This document shows positions 1-7,836 of a stretch of DNA of 64,000 nt, in pieces. This DNA is from Firmicutes bacterium UBA1422 (GTDB lineage Bacteria > Bacillota > Clostridia > Peptostreptococcales > Anaerovoracaceae): contig DBPK01000007.1 in assembly GCA_002304835.1 (NCBI GenBank), forward strand, positions 20,282 to 84,281. The letters run 5' to 3'. The position numbers and the translations under genes are program-made. The notes below the pieces were generated by a model, which worked only from the letters and a program-made list of their open reading frames with translations, did not search any database and was not told the origin of the DNA. The stretch's first letter is position 1. The number at the start of each line of letters is the position of its first letter.

Positions 1-247
1 CCTGTCTCAGGCCTTTCCTCATAGGAATGACCACATGGGTTTTCATCCCCGGGTTCTTTATCTTAGTAGTCACCATAGCGACGATGACTGTTGGTGATTT
101 TCTGTTCAGCCAGTTGCTCTGAGTTATCAGGACCGGCCTTCGTCCGGCCTGGACACTTCCGATCTCATCTTCCGGAAGATCTGCGTCATATATTTCTCCG
201 CGCTTTACCGGTTTTATATCACTAGGCATGGCAATCTTTTTGTTCAT
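1..247 (-). CDS. MazF/PemK-family toxin endoribonuclease, 3' part outside window
   Basis: The coding strand starts with an ATG 10 bases after the preceding gene, behind a good ribosome site (AGGAGG). About 82 codons are visible before the left edge. The visible part matches the MazF/PemK fold: KRGEIYDADLP near residue 15, then GRRPVLITQ and SPTVIVAMVTTK, the usual order of conserved strands in these mRNA-cleaving toxins. In this family the toxin normally pairs with an upstream antitoxin; here the upstream neighbour is a sigma-factor-like protein, so either that protein doubles as antitoxin or the MazF is a solitary ICE gene. The C-terminal catalytic region is not visible, so integrity cannot be judged. 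Confidence 0.85.
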   Translation of the reverse strand, partial: MNKKIAMPSDIKPVKRGEIYDADLPEDEIGSVQAGRRPVLITQSNWLNRKSPTVIVAMVTTKIKNPGMKTHVVIPMRKGLRQ

Positions 248-256
248 AGCAGCCTC

Positions 257-565
257 CTAGATGTATCTGATAAGGATCTCTCTTGCGTTCCTTATCTCGA
301 CCCTTATGTCTTTAAGCGATAACCCAAGTTCATCTTTTAGATCCGCTATGCTTTTATCCTCAAATATGAATCCCTCAATGATACTGAGCTGCACATCGGA
401 AAGTTTGAATAAGCCAGTTTTCAGGTCGTCATCGACCTTTCTTATCCAGCTCCTGTCATGCTTCTTTTGATAGGTTTCCTTTAGACCATCTACTGAAAGC
501 AGCATATCGATGATCTTACTCATATCATCTGAATATATGAGCATTTCGTTTTTTCTTTTCTGCAT
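257..565 (-). CDS. sigma-70 region 4-like helix-turn-helix protein
   Basis: A 103-residue protein whose start is chosen at the ATG preceded by GAGGAAAAG; an upstream in-frame ATG has no ribosome site. The C-terminal half (LSDVQLSIIEGFIFEDKSIADLKDELGLSLKDIRVEI, split here as LSDVQLSIIEGFIF and KSIADLKDELGLSLKDI) has the spacing of a sigma region 4 helix-turn-helix. Small sigma-like proteins of this size are common near the integrase end of Tn1549-like ICEs, where they are thought to control excision or transfer genes. It lies directly upstream of the MazF gene and is probably cotranscribed with it. The exact regulated promoter is not known. Confidence 0.65.
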   Translation of the reverse strand: MQKRKNEMLIYSDDMSKIIDMLLSVDGLKETYQKKHDRSWIRKVDDDLKTGLFKLSDVQLSIIEGFIFEDKSIADLKDELGLSLKDIRVEIRNAREILIRYI

Positions 566-708
566 CTTTTCCTCGCTTCCTGATATGAATACACATATCC
601 CGCAAGGCGGCATCTGGACGGATCTAACATGTAGACCGGCACAGGATCGCATACTTGACAAGCAAGAATTGTAAAACCGTGCCGGTGAATTTCTTTGTTA
701 AGATCCAT
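520..708 (-). CDS. possible small hypothetical protein (62 aa)
   Basis: An ATG-started frame of 62 codons overlaps the start of the sigma-like gene by 46 bases. The middle part (GFTILACQVCDPVPVYMLDP) has protein-like composition with two Cys in a CxxC pair, while the tail is rich in Lys and Arg. No strong ribosome site is seen before the ATG. I do not recognise the family. It could be a real leader gene of the sigma/MazF operon or chance. Confidence 0.35.
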   Translation of the reverse strand: MDLNKEIHRHGFTILACQVCDPVPVYMLDPSRCRLAGYVYSYQEARKRCRKEKTKCSYIQMI

Positions 709-1134
709 ATTTGTCCACGACGCCCCTGATCTGCGGGAATTTGTCAGGCGACTGCTTGCGATGCAGTCTCACGGGTCCTTATGCCCCTCCGAGGTTCTCT
801 CCGAGCCGCCCTCATTGCGTGTTCCTGCATTACTGCAGGGCTGTGACTGGACGGGAGTATCATTATCCTCTTTGGCTTTCGTCGCACGTAACGGGTGCTG
901 CCCGTCTTTTGAAACGAAGACATTTTCGCTCGCCCGAAGGGTCATGGCGCATCGTTCCCGCATGCTCACGTATTACCGATACCAAAGAGAAAGTACCTGA
1001 TAGCTGTGTATTCGATTATCATTGTTCTATGGAGGTCCTTTTCTCTGGCCCTTTGCCGGAGATATTTGTCCTCTCACTATCCCTAGGAATGAAAGGAACA
1101 AAAATTACATGATTTTCGAAAACTTTTTTATTAT
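709..1134. other. 426-bp stretch without a confident gene
   Basis: On the minus strand this stretch holds short frames only. One is a GTG-started 66-codon frame (769-969) with a tail rich in Ser, Gln, Asn and Glu and no recognisable domain; another is an 18-codon frame starting with ATG near 1026 behind a GGACC-type site. The base composition (higher GC) resembles the ICE backbone, not the AT-rich cargo. I see no tRNA, no clear terminator and no recognised RNA. It may be a leader or excision-control region. Confidence 0.4.
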
Positions 1135-1620
1135 TTATATCCAACCGTCTTTCTTGAGGTGCGCTCTGAGCTTCTCATATATGCGCTCTTCCCTGTGTCT
1201 GAACATCCTTGGTGATATGCCGAGCTCTTTCGCGCAATCCTTCTTCTTCCTACCGGAAACAATAAGTTCAAGTACCTTCTGCTCATCCTTATCCAGCATC
1301 TCTATTGCTTTCGCAAGTTCCTTCAGCTGGCCATTCCTAATTACTGTGGCTTCTACATCTGTCTCTGATCTCACATCACCGCCATCCCCATCAATAAAAC
1401 GTTCAAGTGATATATCACTTCCTGATGCTCCGGTGCCGAATCTGGATATGTCGCACCTGCTGCAATCACCCTTGCAGCGCACGCCCTTACCATCACGACA
1501 GCGCCATACATTCTGCTTTCTCTTCTTCTCTCTCCACTGCGGCTGCCTGTATGCGCGGTAGATTTCTTCAGTAACAACGATCTTCTCTCCATCAATGATG
1601 AGGTAATATTCCTTTTTCAT
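1135..1620 (-). CDS. sigma-70-like transcription factor of the ICE
   Basis: A 161-residue protein with a strong ribosome site (AGGAGGATACAA before ATG). The N-terminus (MKKEYYLIIDGEKIVVTEE, residues 1-19) and the Arg-rich YRQPQWREKKRKQNVWRC stretch are typical of the sigma-like proteins of Tn1549/Tn916-related elements. A Cys cluster (CRDGKGVRCKGDCSRC) could bind a metal. The C-terminal 60 residues carry sigma region 4: LDKDEQKVLELIVSGRKKKD followed by CAKELGISPRMFRHREERI, a helix-turn-helix. It probably activates ICE promoters for transfer or excision. A pair of terminators lies upstream, so it should have its own promoter. Confidence 0.75.
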   Translation of the reverse strand: MKKEYYLIIDGEKIVVTEEIYRAYRQPQWREKKRKQNVWRCRDGKGVRCKGDCSRCDISRFGTGASGSDISLERFIDGDGGDVRSETDVEATVIRNGQLKELAKAIEMLDKDEQKVLELIVSGRKKKDCAKELGISPRMFRHREERIYEKLRAHLKKDGWI

Positions 1621-1705
1621 TTGTATCCTCCTGAAATTCCAAAAATGTAACTTTTCAAAATCCAGGTGGATCAGGGATATTCAGCAACGTAAGGCTGCCA
1701 TTTCA

Positions 1706-1753
1706 AAAACATAAAAGACTCCTGTCCGAGCCGCTTACAAAAGCGACCCAGTC
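1706..1753 (-). terminator. intrinsic terminator, second of a tandem pair
   Basis: On the minus strand a stem with GU pairs (outer GACT/AGTC, inner GTCGCTT/AAGCGGC around a TTGT loop) is followed by CTTTTATGTTTTTG. It lies just upstream of the sigma-like gene and downstream of the stronger hairpin at 1774-1845. Confidence 0.5.
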
Positions 1754-1773
1754 AGAAGCCTTAACGAGCGTAC

Positions 1774-1845
1774 AAAAAAAGAGCTCTGCAAAACAAAATT
1801 ATGTGCATCCCTGTCACAGGATCGCTTTTGTTTTGCAAGGCTCTT
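1774..1845 (-). terminator. long-stem intrinsic terminator
   Basis: Arms at 1779-1798 and 1826-1845 pair over 20 bases with two central mismatches (AAGAGC..TGCAAAACAAAA type), with a 27-base loop. On the minus strand the stem runs into seven Ts, so it should end transcripts coming from the lexA/zinc-ribbon side. Confidence 0.75.
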
Positions 1846-2043
1846 GATGACCCGGCCGGACTATCTGTCCAACCTACCCTTATCTGCGTCTAGCAGTATG
1901 AACATAAGGGCTCAAATTTAACTCGTTTACAAACTCTTGATCTTCGGTGCCGACCTTGATGATTCCCGCACCCACATTTAAGGGCCTTCGCCAAATCCGA
2001 CGATTCTTCCGATGATCTCATTCCTATTTAATTGTTATTCTAA

Positions 2044-2229
2044 TTATTTACTCTCAGCAGTATATTCCGATATGCGTTCATGTAACTTCAGTTCTGTTCC
2101 TATATGCACTACAGTCAGTTCGCTGTGGCATCTTGGACACTCTATTTCAAGCTCGCTTCCATCTTTACTTTTTAAGAGCTGTTTCCCACAATTCGGGCAG
2201 CAGATTATATATTTCTCGTGCTTTTTCAT
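2044..2229 (-). CDS. small zinc-ribbon protein (cysteine-rich KTR-like)
   Basis: A 61-residue protein beginning MKKHEKYIICCPNCGKQ. Two CPxC knuckles (CPNC near residue 11 and CPRC near residue 33) are spaced as in a zinc ribbon. Similar short proteins, often named cysteine-rich KTR proteins, occur in Tn916/Tn1549-type elements between the regulator and transfer genes. The start is taken at the ATG behind AGAGGGGA rather than an upstream in-frame ATG without a ribosome site. It follows the lexA-like gene and ends before a strong terminator, so the two form one transcription unit. Role unknown; nucleic-acid binding is likely. Confidence 0.65.
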   Translation of the reverse strand: MKKHEKYIICCPNCGKQLLKSKDGSELEIECPRCHSELTVVHIGTELKLHERISEYTAESK

Positions 2230-2319
2230 TATACACACTTTTCCCCTCTTTGAGATTTCGAGGATATGCGATATCATGTTTAATCTAATCTGTAGAAACA
2301 GCAAATTACATCAATATCA

Positions 2320-2922
2320 TCATTCCAGATCCTTGATTACTTTTACGGCAACGCCCTGTATAATGCAGTTGTCTATGAATATATCCTCCATTTCCGTATT
2401 CTCCGGATGTAGTCTGATCCTCTTGCTGGCCTTATCAATATAGAACCGCTTAAGCGTTGCTTCATTGTCGATCAGAGCAACTACGATCTCGCCTTCTTCT
2501 GCCTCTGATTGACTTTTTATTACTACCATATCGCCGTTCTCTATGCCGGCTCCTATCATGGAGTCGCCCTTTGCATGGAGCAGATAGAACGGACCCTTTC
2601 CGAACAAAGACTCAGGGAGGGAAACGTACTCTTCGATGTTTTCTTCTGCAAACTGTGGTAGTCCGCAGGCAACACTCCCAAGTATAGCTGCCCTGTTCTC
2701 ATTCAGATCAGTCTTAAGCATCACATTCGTTCTGATTTCTCTGCCGGTGTAAGAGAGCATTCCTCTTTCATCCATTTCCACCAGGTACCTGTGGACCGTA
2801 CCTCTGGAAATCCCGACAGCTTCGGCGATCTTGGTATTGGAAGGTGAGTTATAATGGTCAAAATAGTATTTCTCTATATAGTCCATTATCCTTGTCATAG
2901 TCGCTTCACTCTTTTTTCGCAT
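2320..2922 (-). CDS. lexA: LexA-like repressor (S24 self-cleaving)
   Basis: A 200-residue LexA-family protein. Residues 8-65 form a winged helix (SPSNTKIAEAVGISRGTVHR). The C-terminal S24 peptidase domain has Ser121 in GDSM and Lys158 in EATLKRF, the expected Ser-Lys dyad. The self-cleavage site reads Cys86-Gly87 (VACGLP) instead of the usual Ala-Gly; Cys-Gly is the bond cut in UmuD, so cleavage is still plausible. DNA damage, through RecA, would inactivate it and could release ICE genes, as SOS does for other mobile elements. The gene has a good ribosome site (AAAGGAGAG) and a consensus promoter flanked by perfect palindromes. It is probably an ICE-borne regulator rather than the host LexA. 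Confidence 0.88.
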   Translation of the reverse strand: MRKKSEATMTRIMDYIEKYYFDHYNSPSNTKIAEAVGISRGTVHRYLVEMDERGMLSYTGREIRTNVMLKTDLNENRAAILGSVACGLPQFAEENIEEYVSLPESLFGKGPFYLLHAKGDSMIGAGIENGDMVVIKSQSEAEEGEIVVALIDNEATLKRFYIDKASKRIRLHPENTEMEDIFIDNCIIQGVAVKVIKDLE

Positions 2923-2942
2923 CTCACTCTCCTTTCCTATCT

Positions 2943-3018
2943 AAAGCAATTGCTTTTGATACTTTAATTATATATGATTTCCTGAAATGTGCAAGAGCAT
3001 ATTTCATGTATACATGAA
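2943..3018 (-). promoter_or_regulatory. lexA-like gene promoter with two palindromic operators
   Basis: Minus-strand -35 TTGCAC (2989-2994) and -10 TATAAT (2967-2972) are separated by 16 bases. A perfect 16-bp palindrome TTCATGTATACATGAA (3003-3018) lies just upstream of the -35 and a perfect 14-bp palindrome AAAGCAATTGCTTT (2943-2956) just downstream of the -10. Either could be the autoregulatory operator; neither looks like the classic Bacillus LexA box. Confidence 0.65.
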
Positions 3019-3052
3019 CTGAGTGTTTTTTTGCCCGTTATGTTGGAGGAAA

Positions 3053-3069
3053 GTTCAATGCAATTGAAC
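3053..3069. repeat. short inverted repeat GTTCAA/TTGAAC
   Basis: Six-base arms separated by five bases lie between the lexA promoter and the R-M operon terminator. It may be a further operator; no gene is adjacent on the plus strand. Confidence 0.3.
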
Positions 3070-3095
3070 ATGTGAAAACGCATGTCATTTTTTCC

Positions 3096-3130
3096 ACAAA
3101 AAAAGAAGTGCCAACTTACAATTTGGCACT
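3096..3130 (-). terminator. intrinsic terminator of the R-M operon
   Basis: On the minus strand AGTGCCAA and TTGGCACT pair around an 8-base loop and are followed by TC and seven Ts. It closes the five-gene LlaJI-type operon downstream of vsr. Confidence 0.85.
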
Positions 3131-3243
3131 CACAGTTGCTGGTCTTTCATACATTCTATATCTTCAGGCTTGATTCCCTTGCCAATTTTTAATTCTTCGT
3201 CTTTAGCAAAGAAATTCCTTCGCTGGTTTGTATTTACAAGTAA

Positions 3244-3660
3244 TTATTTACTTGAATTAAGTGTCTTAAGTTTATTATCTAATATTTTACGATTTTTCTT
3301 TTTTAGTTCGCATTCCCAAATTCGTATTACTATCCATCCCCTTGACTTAAAAAATTCCGTAACTTTTTTATCATGACTTTTATTATACCGTATCTTTTTC
3401 TCCCAATAGTCAGCATTTTGTTTAGGAATTGTATTTCTACAATTATGTCCATGCCAAAAACAACCGTCCACGAATATCGCTATCCGCTTATTAAGAAAAA
3501 CAAAATCTGGATGTCCTTTAACTTGATAGTTGCGTCGCCATCCTTTTATTCCTTTTTCTTTGAAATACGATATTAATTTGAGCTCTGTGCTTGAATTTCC
3601 CTTGGACTTCACATTACTCATAATCTCCGACCTTTTCTTTTTATCGAAAACATCTGTCAT
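3244..3660 (-). CDS. vsr: very-short-patch repair endonuclease (Vsr)
   Basis: A 138-residue Vsr-family nuclease; the start is the ATG 9 bases after GGAG (an upstream in-frame ATG is less likely). Recognisable landmarks are DKKKRSEIMSNVKSKGNSST at the N-terminus, GHPDFVFLNKRIAIFVDGC with the catalytic Asp, and FWHGHNC with zinc/active-site His and Cys. Vsr nicks next to T:G mismatches that arise when 5-methylcytosine deaminates, and so protects the genome against the mutagenic effect of C5 methyltransferases. It is the last gene of the operon with two such methyltransferases, which fits that role. Length is close to the family norm. Confidence 0.93.
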   Translation of the reverse strand: MTDVFDKKKRSEIMSNVKSKGNSSTELKLISYFKEKGIKGWRRNYQVKGHPDFVFLNKRIAIFVDGCFWHGHNCRNTIPKQNADYWEKKIRYNKSHDKKVTEFFKSRGWIVIRIWECELKKKNRKILDNKLKTLNSSK

Positions 3661-3694
3661 AACAATCACTCCAGCCACAGTCATGTCTTTATAG

Positions 3695-4918
3695 CTATAC
3701 TTGATTTTCTATCAAATTAGCTAACTCCACAATTTTTCTCTCGGTTTTAGTATAATCTGCCATCAAGTTTTTTACATCAACTAATATCCCTACCACATGC
3801 TCATAGGGTTTACTGCTGCTATACAATTTCCAGTCGCTTATTGCCGTACCACAATAAAATAAATTTTTTTGGGTATAAAATGCTTTGCCATATGCGTCAT
3901 ACGGCATTAAGAAAGCATTATATACTTTGGGATGATTCCCATCGTATAAAAATTTATTTGATTCTGCTATATATTCCCCGTATGTTATCTGCTTATTAAT
4001 TGAGCTCGAATCCGGCAAATGCCCCGGTGCTTTTGACCAGCCATATTTATAGTACTTTGCATCTAATACGTATATGGATCCATTCTTAATCATTATAGTG
4101 TCCGGCTCTAAATATGAATTATCGTATTTCTCATCATTAATTACCCATTGCGTCCTTGGGAAAAAGTCAATTTTATCTTTTATACCGTATGCCTTATCAA
4201 TCATCTTCTCCCATATATACTCAAATCTGTATGTTCCATATCTAAAATCATTTGCAGACCCCTGATCTCCTAAAGAACTCAAAATAGACAGCATATTTTT
4301 AAATAGTTGCTTGTTTCTGTCATTAAATGTCTCTGAAATTTTCTTTTGGACAACCCCTATAAACATTTTTTTGTTAAATCCGATTCTTGGTTTTTGTGGA
4401 ACAAAAGAAGAGAACAGCCATCCCATTTTATTAAAACTTTCATAAACGCAATATTCGTGTATTAGCGTTATAAGTTCGTTTTCATTCATATTACTTTTTT
4501 GAGTTATAAAATCGAGATAAAACACATCACCAGCTTGCATATATGCTTGCTGTGTTTTTATAGTTCTTCCCCAATTTATCCTGCCTTGTCTTTTAGTATT
4601 ATACACGGTCTCCCGCTCTTTATAATAACCTCGGCTAAAATAATCATTTATAACATATAAATATGCTTGTATTGGTAACTGCACTTCATCCGTTGACTCA
4701 GTCAAATTAATTTCCGAATCTTTTCTATCAGTATTCCTAGATAGCACGTTAATAAGCAACAGGATATCTCTTCGCAATTTCGATTCATCAACACTAATTC
4801 TAAATCCAAGCGGAAAGCTTATCTCAATATCACCCTTTATTGATTTGATTCCGACGAATACATCCGAATCAATATTCGTATTTACTTTGCATCTTTCTTT
4901 AATACTAATTCTAGACAT
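3695..4918 (-). CDS. LlaJI-family restriction endonuclease (R2 subunit, McrC-like)
   Basis: A 407-residue protein with the layout of the RE_LlaJI family. The N-terminal half is a beta-rich region with a helical segment (QLPIQAYLYVINDYFSRGYY). The C-terminal half has a PD-(D/E)xK-type core: YLEPDTIMI followed 13 residues later by YVLDAKYYKYG, giving the D...DAK pattern of the nuclease site. In LlaJI this subunit cuts DNA when loaded by the McrB-like GTPase. Its start overlaps the stop of the GTPase gene (GAGGAATGA serves both), so the two subunits are translationally coupled. It follows the same gene order as LlaJI of Lactococcus: M1, M2, R1, R2. Confidence 0.85.
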   Translation of the reverse strand: MSRISIKERCKVNTNIDSDVFVGIKSIKGDIEISFPLGFRISVDESKLRRDILLLINVLSRNTDRKDSEINLTESTDEVQLPIQAYLYVINDYFSRGYYKERETVYNTKRQGRINWGRTIKTQQAYMQAGDVFYLDFITQKSNMNENELITLIHEYCVYESFNKMGWLFSSFVPQKPRIGFNKKMFIGVVQKKISETFNDRNKQLFKNMLSILSSLGDQGSANDFRYGTYRFEYIWEKMIDKAYGIKDKIDFFPRTQWVINDEKYDNSYLEPDTIMIKNGSIYVLDAKYYKYGWSKAPGHLPDSSSINKQITYGEYIAESNKFLYDGNHPKVYNAFLMPYDAYGKAFYTQKNLFYCGTAISDWKLYSSSKPYEHVVGILVDVKNLMADYTKTERKIVELANLIENQV

Positions 4919-4924
4919 AAAACA

Positions 4925-6670
4925 TCATTCCTCATGTATGATTTCCGCATCAAAAACTTCTGATTCTCCATCGATATCGTTTGCCTCGAGATCCACTTGC
5001 ATATCAAACATTCTCTTATATACTTCAGCTTTCATCACTCCCTTAATAGGATCATGATGCTTCTTTGCTTCGTCTTCATATGTACTTACTAATTCTCCTA
5101 TAGATTTTATCGATTCATCAAACACTTTGTCTCTATCTAGTTTAAACGCATCATCCCATAAATACTTCAGGGCTTTTTCCGGGAACCTATTTTCGGCAAG
5201 TTCTTCTTCCATGACAAAGTATGCGCCAAGTTGCTTGTCTTCTGAACTTGATAATTCTATATTGTATTCTAGGATTTCTTCATTTACAACTGTTGCAAAG
5301 GCACCCCAAGTAATACTGCTCTCTTCGATCTTTTTACCTGCATGTTTTGCATTAGCAACATTATTGCGAATGTATTCCATGTCCCATCTACGCTGGAAAG
5401 CCGTATCAAGAGTAAAAACATTTTGATCAGACGTATTCATTGTAGCCAAAACTGTCAAATTGCTTGGCATTATAACATCATGGTTTTCATCACCATCGTA
5501 CACTTCTTTTGCGATGTCAAAATTTGTTATGTGATATTCTCCGTTACCAGTGTCATCTCTGTCTAGTAATTGAAATATATCCCCAAATATGGCTGGAGCA
5601 TTTCCTCTGTTTATTTCTTCTATTACCAGATAATACATATGTCCTGGATCATTTATGGCTAACTTTATTATTTTGGTAAAAGGGCCTGGAATGAATTTAT
5701 AAGTTAATCTTTCTTCATTACCACCATTGCTTTTTTCTAACTTTGGCATTATTTGTCCGATAAAGTCAGCATACGTATAATCTGGATGAAAAACAATTCT
5801 TTCCGATTTCGTTTTATTATCTATTATCTCATCAACTTTATAGCTCTTCCCTGAGCCAGGCACACCATACAATAGAATATTAGTGCCGCCTTTTACTCTT
5901 TCTGTATTAGTGCGGAGCCCAACCTCTTTGTCATTATCAGTAATTGGCACATCACAATCCATATCAATATTATATATTTTTAGATTACTTAAACGAGAAC
6001 TATATCTATGAATAACATCTGGCGCAACAGAAATATGCTTTCCTCCAATGCTGGAATCACTACTCTCAACAAGAAAACCCCATCGCAAAAGAATCATGAT
6101 TGGTTTACAATCAGCATATTTGTTGGCTTCTTCGCTGAGAGGTACTCCTCCTTCTGATCTAAACTTTTTAAGTTCAATGATTTCATCCGTGTAATTGCCG
6201 CCTTGATCTTCTAATTTCCACAACAAATATGCAAATTCTTTATATGTCAAATACTCCAAGTCCATGCTTGCTCTGATAAAAAGTGCCGGGGGTTCTACAT
6301 CAGAATCACTATCAGGGCAACCATAGTTATTGCGTCCAAATTTTACTGTTTCCAAAGATTTCATTAAAACCGACTGTATTTTTTCGGTGTCATCTGCCAT
6401 AATTGCACGATACATTTCTTTGCCTGATTCAGTAATCTTTCTGTTTGAATGAGCATTCTTAATATCTTCCCATATTGTAAAACCAAAGTACGATGTAATT
6501 TGTGCTTTTTTCGTATAAGAAGAAGAATACTGGTCAGCTCCTATCATTGCCTTTAGCCTATCTTTATACACGTCGTTCGATAGCCAGTCATCTTCATCAT
6601 AATATATTTTCAATACTGATTCTATTTCTGTTAGTAATGCACTATTTTTTGGCATAACAATTTTTCCCAT
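4925..6670 (-). CDS. McrB-like AAA+ GTPase, LlaJI R1 subunit
   Basis: A 581-residue AAA+ protein. The first ~240 residues are a variable domain likely to recognise DNA. Then come Walker A (GVPGSGKSYKVDE, about residue 270), Walker B with the McrB-type extension EEINRGNAPAIFGDIFQLLD, and the McrB signature region MNTSDQNVFTLDTAFQRRW, which in McrB discriminates GTP. By analogy with LlaJI and McrBC, it binds unmethylated target sites and uses GTP-driven translocation to bring the endonuclease subunit into action. It has a good ribosome site (AAGGAGAG) 13 bases after M2. Confidence 0.88.
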   Translation of the reverse strand: MGKIVMPKNSALLTEIESVLKIYYDEDDWLSNDVYKDRLKAMIGADQYSSSYTKKAQITSYFGFTIWEDIKNAHSNRKITESGKEMYRAIMADDTEKIQSVLMKSLETVKFGRNNYGCPDSDSDVEPPALFIRASMDLEYLTYKEFAYLLWKLEDQGGNYTDEIIELKKFRSEGGVPLSEEANKYADCKPIMILLRWGFLVESSDSSIGGKHISVAPDVIHRYSSRLSNLKIYNIDMDCDVPITDNDKEVGLRTNTERVKGGTNILLYGVPGSGKSYKVDEIIDNKTKSERIVFHPDYTYADFIGQIMPKLEKSNGGNEERLTYKFIPGPFTKIIKLAINDPGHMYYLVIEEINRGNAPAIFGDIFQLLDRDDTGNGEYHITNFDIAKEVYDGDENHDVIMPSNLTVLATMNTSDQNVFTLDTAFQRRWDMEYIRNNVANAKHAGKKIEESSITWGAFATVVNEEILEYNIELSSSEDKQLGAYFVMEEELAENRFPEKALKYLWDDAFKLDRDKVFDESIKSIGELVSTYEDEAKKHHDPIKGVMKAEVYKRMFDMQVDLEANDIDGESEVFDAEIIHEE

Positions 6671-6683
6671 ACGACTCTCCTTA

Positions 6684-7823
6684 TCATAATTGTAAAAGTA
6701 ATACCTTCATTATTTCACGAACTAAACGCGACGGAATGCCTTCTCCAATAACTCTACGAATAAATGTTTCTGATGCCCAGGATGGAATTGGCCAATCTAA
6801 TGGAAGCGACATTACTATCAGCAATTCATATATTGTTAACACCCTAGGATCAGAATATAATTGTTCACCAAATTCATTTTCATATGGTCTTCCAGGATGA
6901 ACACATGCTAATGAAGAAATAACTCCATTGTTTTGTGTTATAGTTCTACAAGGCATATCCCACTTCAATCTCCTATAATTATTATGATGAGCCTTTACAG
7001 GCACCCCTCCTTCTTTCTGAGGGTAATATTTCGAATTATATATAGCTGATTTGCCCGTCGGTGTATGCATCATCCATTCAACCTGTTTCCATGAATGTGT
7101 TGGCGGAAAATGCCACTTTGACAAAGCTAACCCAGCTTCCCTTTTTTCTTCATATTCCGGAAATTTTTCCAGCGTAAGTTTCATTCCATCACGCAGTTTC
7201 GGATCCAATGATGGTAACGACCCTATCGCCTCCCTTAGTGTGATTTCCGGTTGTTTAGGCGGGAATTCCCATACGTACTTCAAGTCATTACGTACAAGTA
7301 AAAAAATATTTCTTTCTCTCAATTGTGGAACTCCGTAATCCTTCGCCATTACAAGAGTCTCCTTATTAAAGTGATAGTCTGCTTTTAATTCTCTTTTTAT
7401 ATACTCTGGAATAAGCAATATCTCATCACCATAACTGATTTTCGTTATAAGTTGCTTAGGAACATTTTCAAGTAAAACAAATTTTGGTTTTACTCTTTTA
7501 ATTACATCTACTGCATAGGATACCAACTTATTTCTAGGATCCATCTCTAGTCTTAATCCTGCTTCACTCATACCTTGACATGGAGGTGTTGCCATAACAA
7601 AATCGATTTTCTTTTGGAGCGACTCTTCCACTATCTTGTCTCTTATTTCTTTTTTCGTTATATCGCCACATATCATATGAGTATCTTTATATACTTCCTG
7701 ATAAAACTTTGCTCTATCGGAATCTATTTCATTTGCTATGCACATGTTTACATCTATATCAGACATGTAAGCTTCCGCAATTCCAACATTTGCAAACAAT
7801 GACAGCCCTTTTAATTTTGCCAT
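6684..7823 (-). CDS. C5-cytosine DNA methyltransferase M2 (LlaJI type)
   Basis: A 379-residue cytosine-C5 methyltransferase. Motif I is LSLFANVGIAEAY, motif IV with the catalytic Cys is ATPPCQGMSEAG, motif VI is LLENVP, motif VIII is VPQLRERNIFL and motif X includes VIGEGIPSRLV. The start is the ATG ten bases after GGAG; two TTG codons upstream are in frame but unlikely. M1 and M2 are clearly related, as expected if each methylates one strand of an asymmetric site. The pair together should protect host DNA from the R1/R2 nuclease. Confidence 0.92.
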   Translation of the reverse strand: MAKLKGLSLFANVGIAEAYMSDIDVNMCIANEIDSDRAKFYQEVYKDTHMICGDITKKEIRDKIVEESLQKKIDFVMATPPCQGMSEAGLRLEMDPRNKLVSYAVDVIKRVKPKFVLLENVPKQLITKISYGDEILLIPEYIKRELKADYHFNKETLVMAKDYGVPQLRERNIFLLVRNDLKYVWEFPPKQPEITLREAIGSLPSLDPKLRDGMKLTLEKFPEYEEKREAGLALSKWHFPPTHSWKQVEWMMHTPTGKSAIYNSKYYPQKEGGVPVKAHHNNYRRLKWDMPCRTITQNNGVISSLACVHPGRPYENEFGEQLYSDPRVLTIYELLIVMSLPLDWPIPSWASETFIRRVIGEGIPSRLVREIMKVLLLQL

Positions 7824-7836
7824 CAACAATCATCTC

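Larger units (their letters stand above)
1621..2043. other. intergenic region with two terminators and possible gene remnant
   Basis: Apart from the two hairpins, the minus strand between 2020 and 1890 shows protein-like coding in two different frames: a start with ALKCGCG in one frame and VGTEDQEFVNELNLSPY in another. This could be a decayed zinc-ribbon gene with a frameshift, similar in style to the intact small zinc-ribbon gene next to it, but the evidence is thin. Confidence 0.3.

Noticed and set aside
769..969. 66-codon minus-strand frame with Ser/Glu/Asn-rich tail
   Set aside because: No good ribosome site (GTG start) and no domain-like pattern; mentioned only as content of an unassigned stretch.
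1890..2020. Possible frameshifted small zinc-ribbon gene
   Set aside because: Protein-like pieces in two frames, but no clear ribosome site and no intact relative to compare with.
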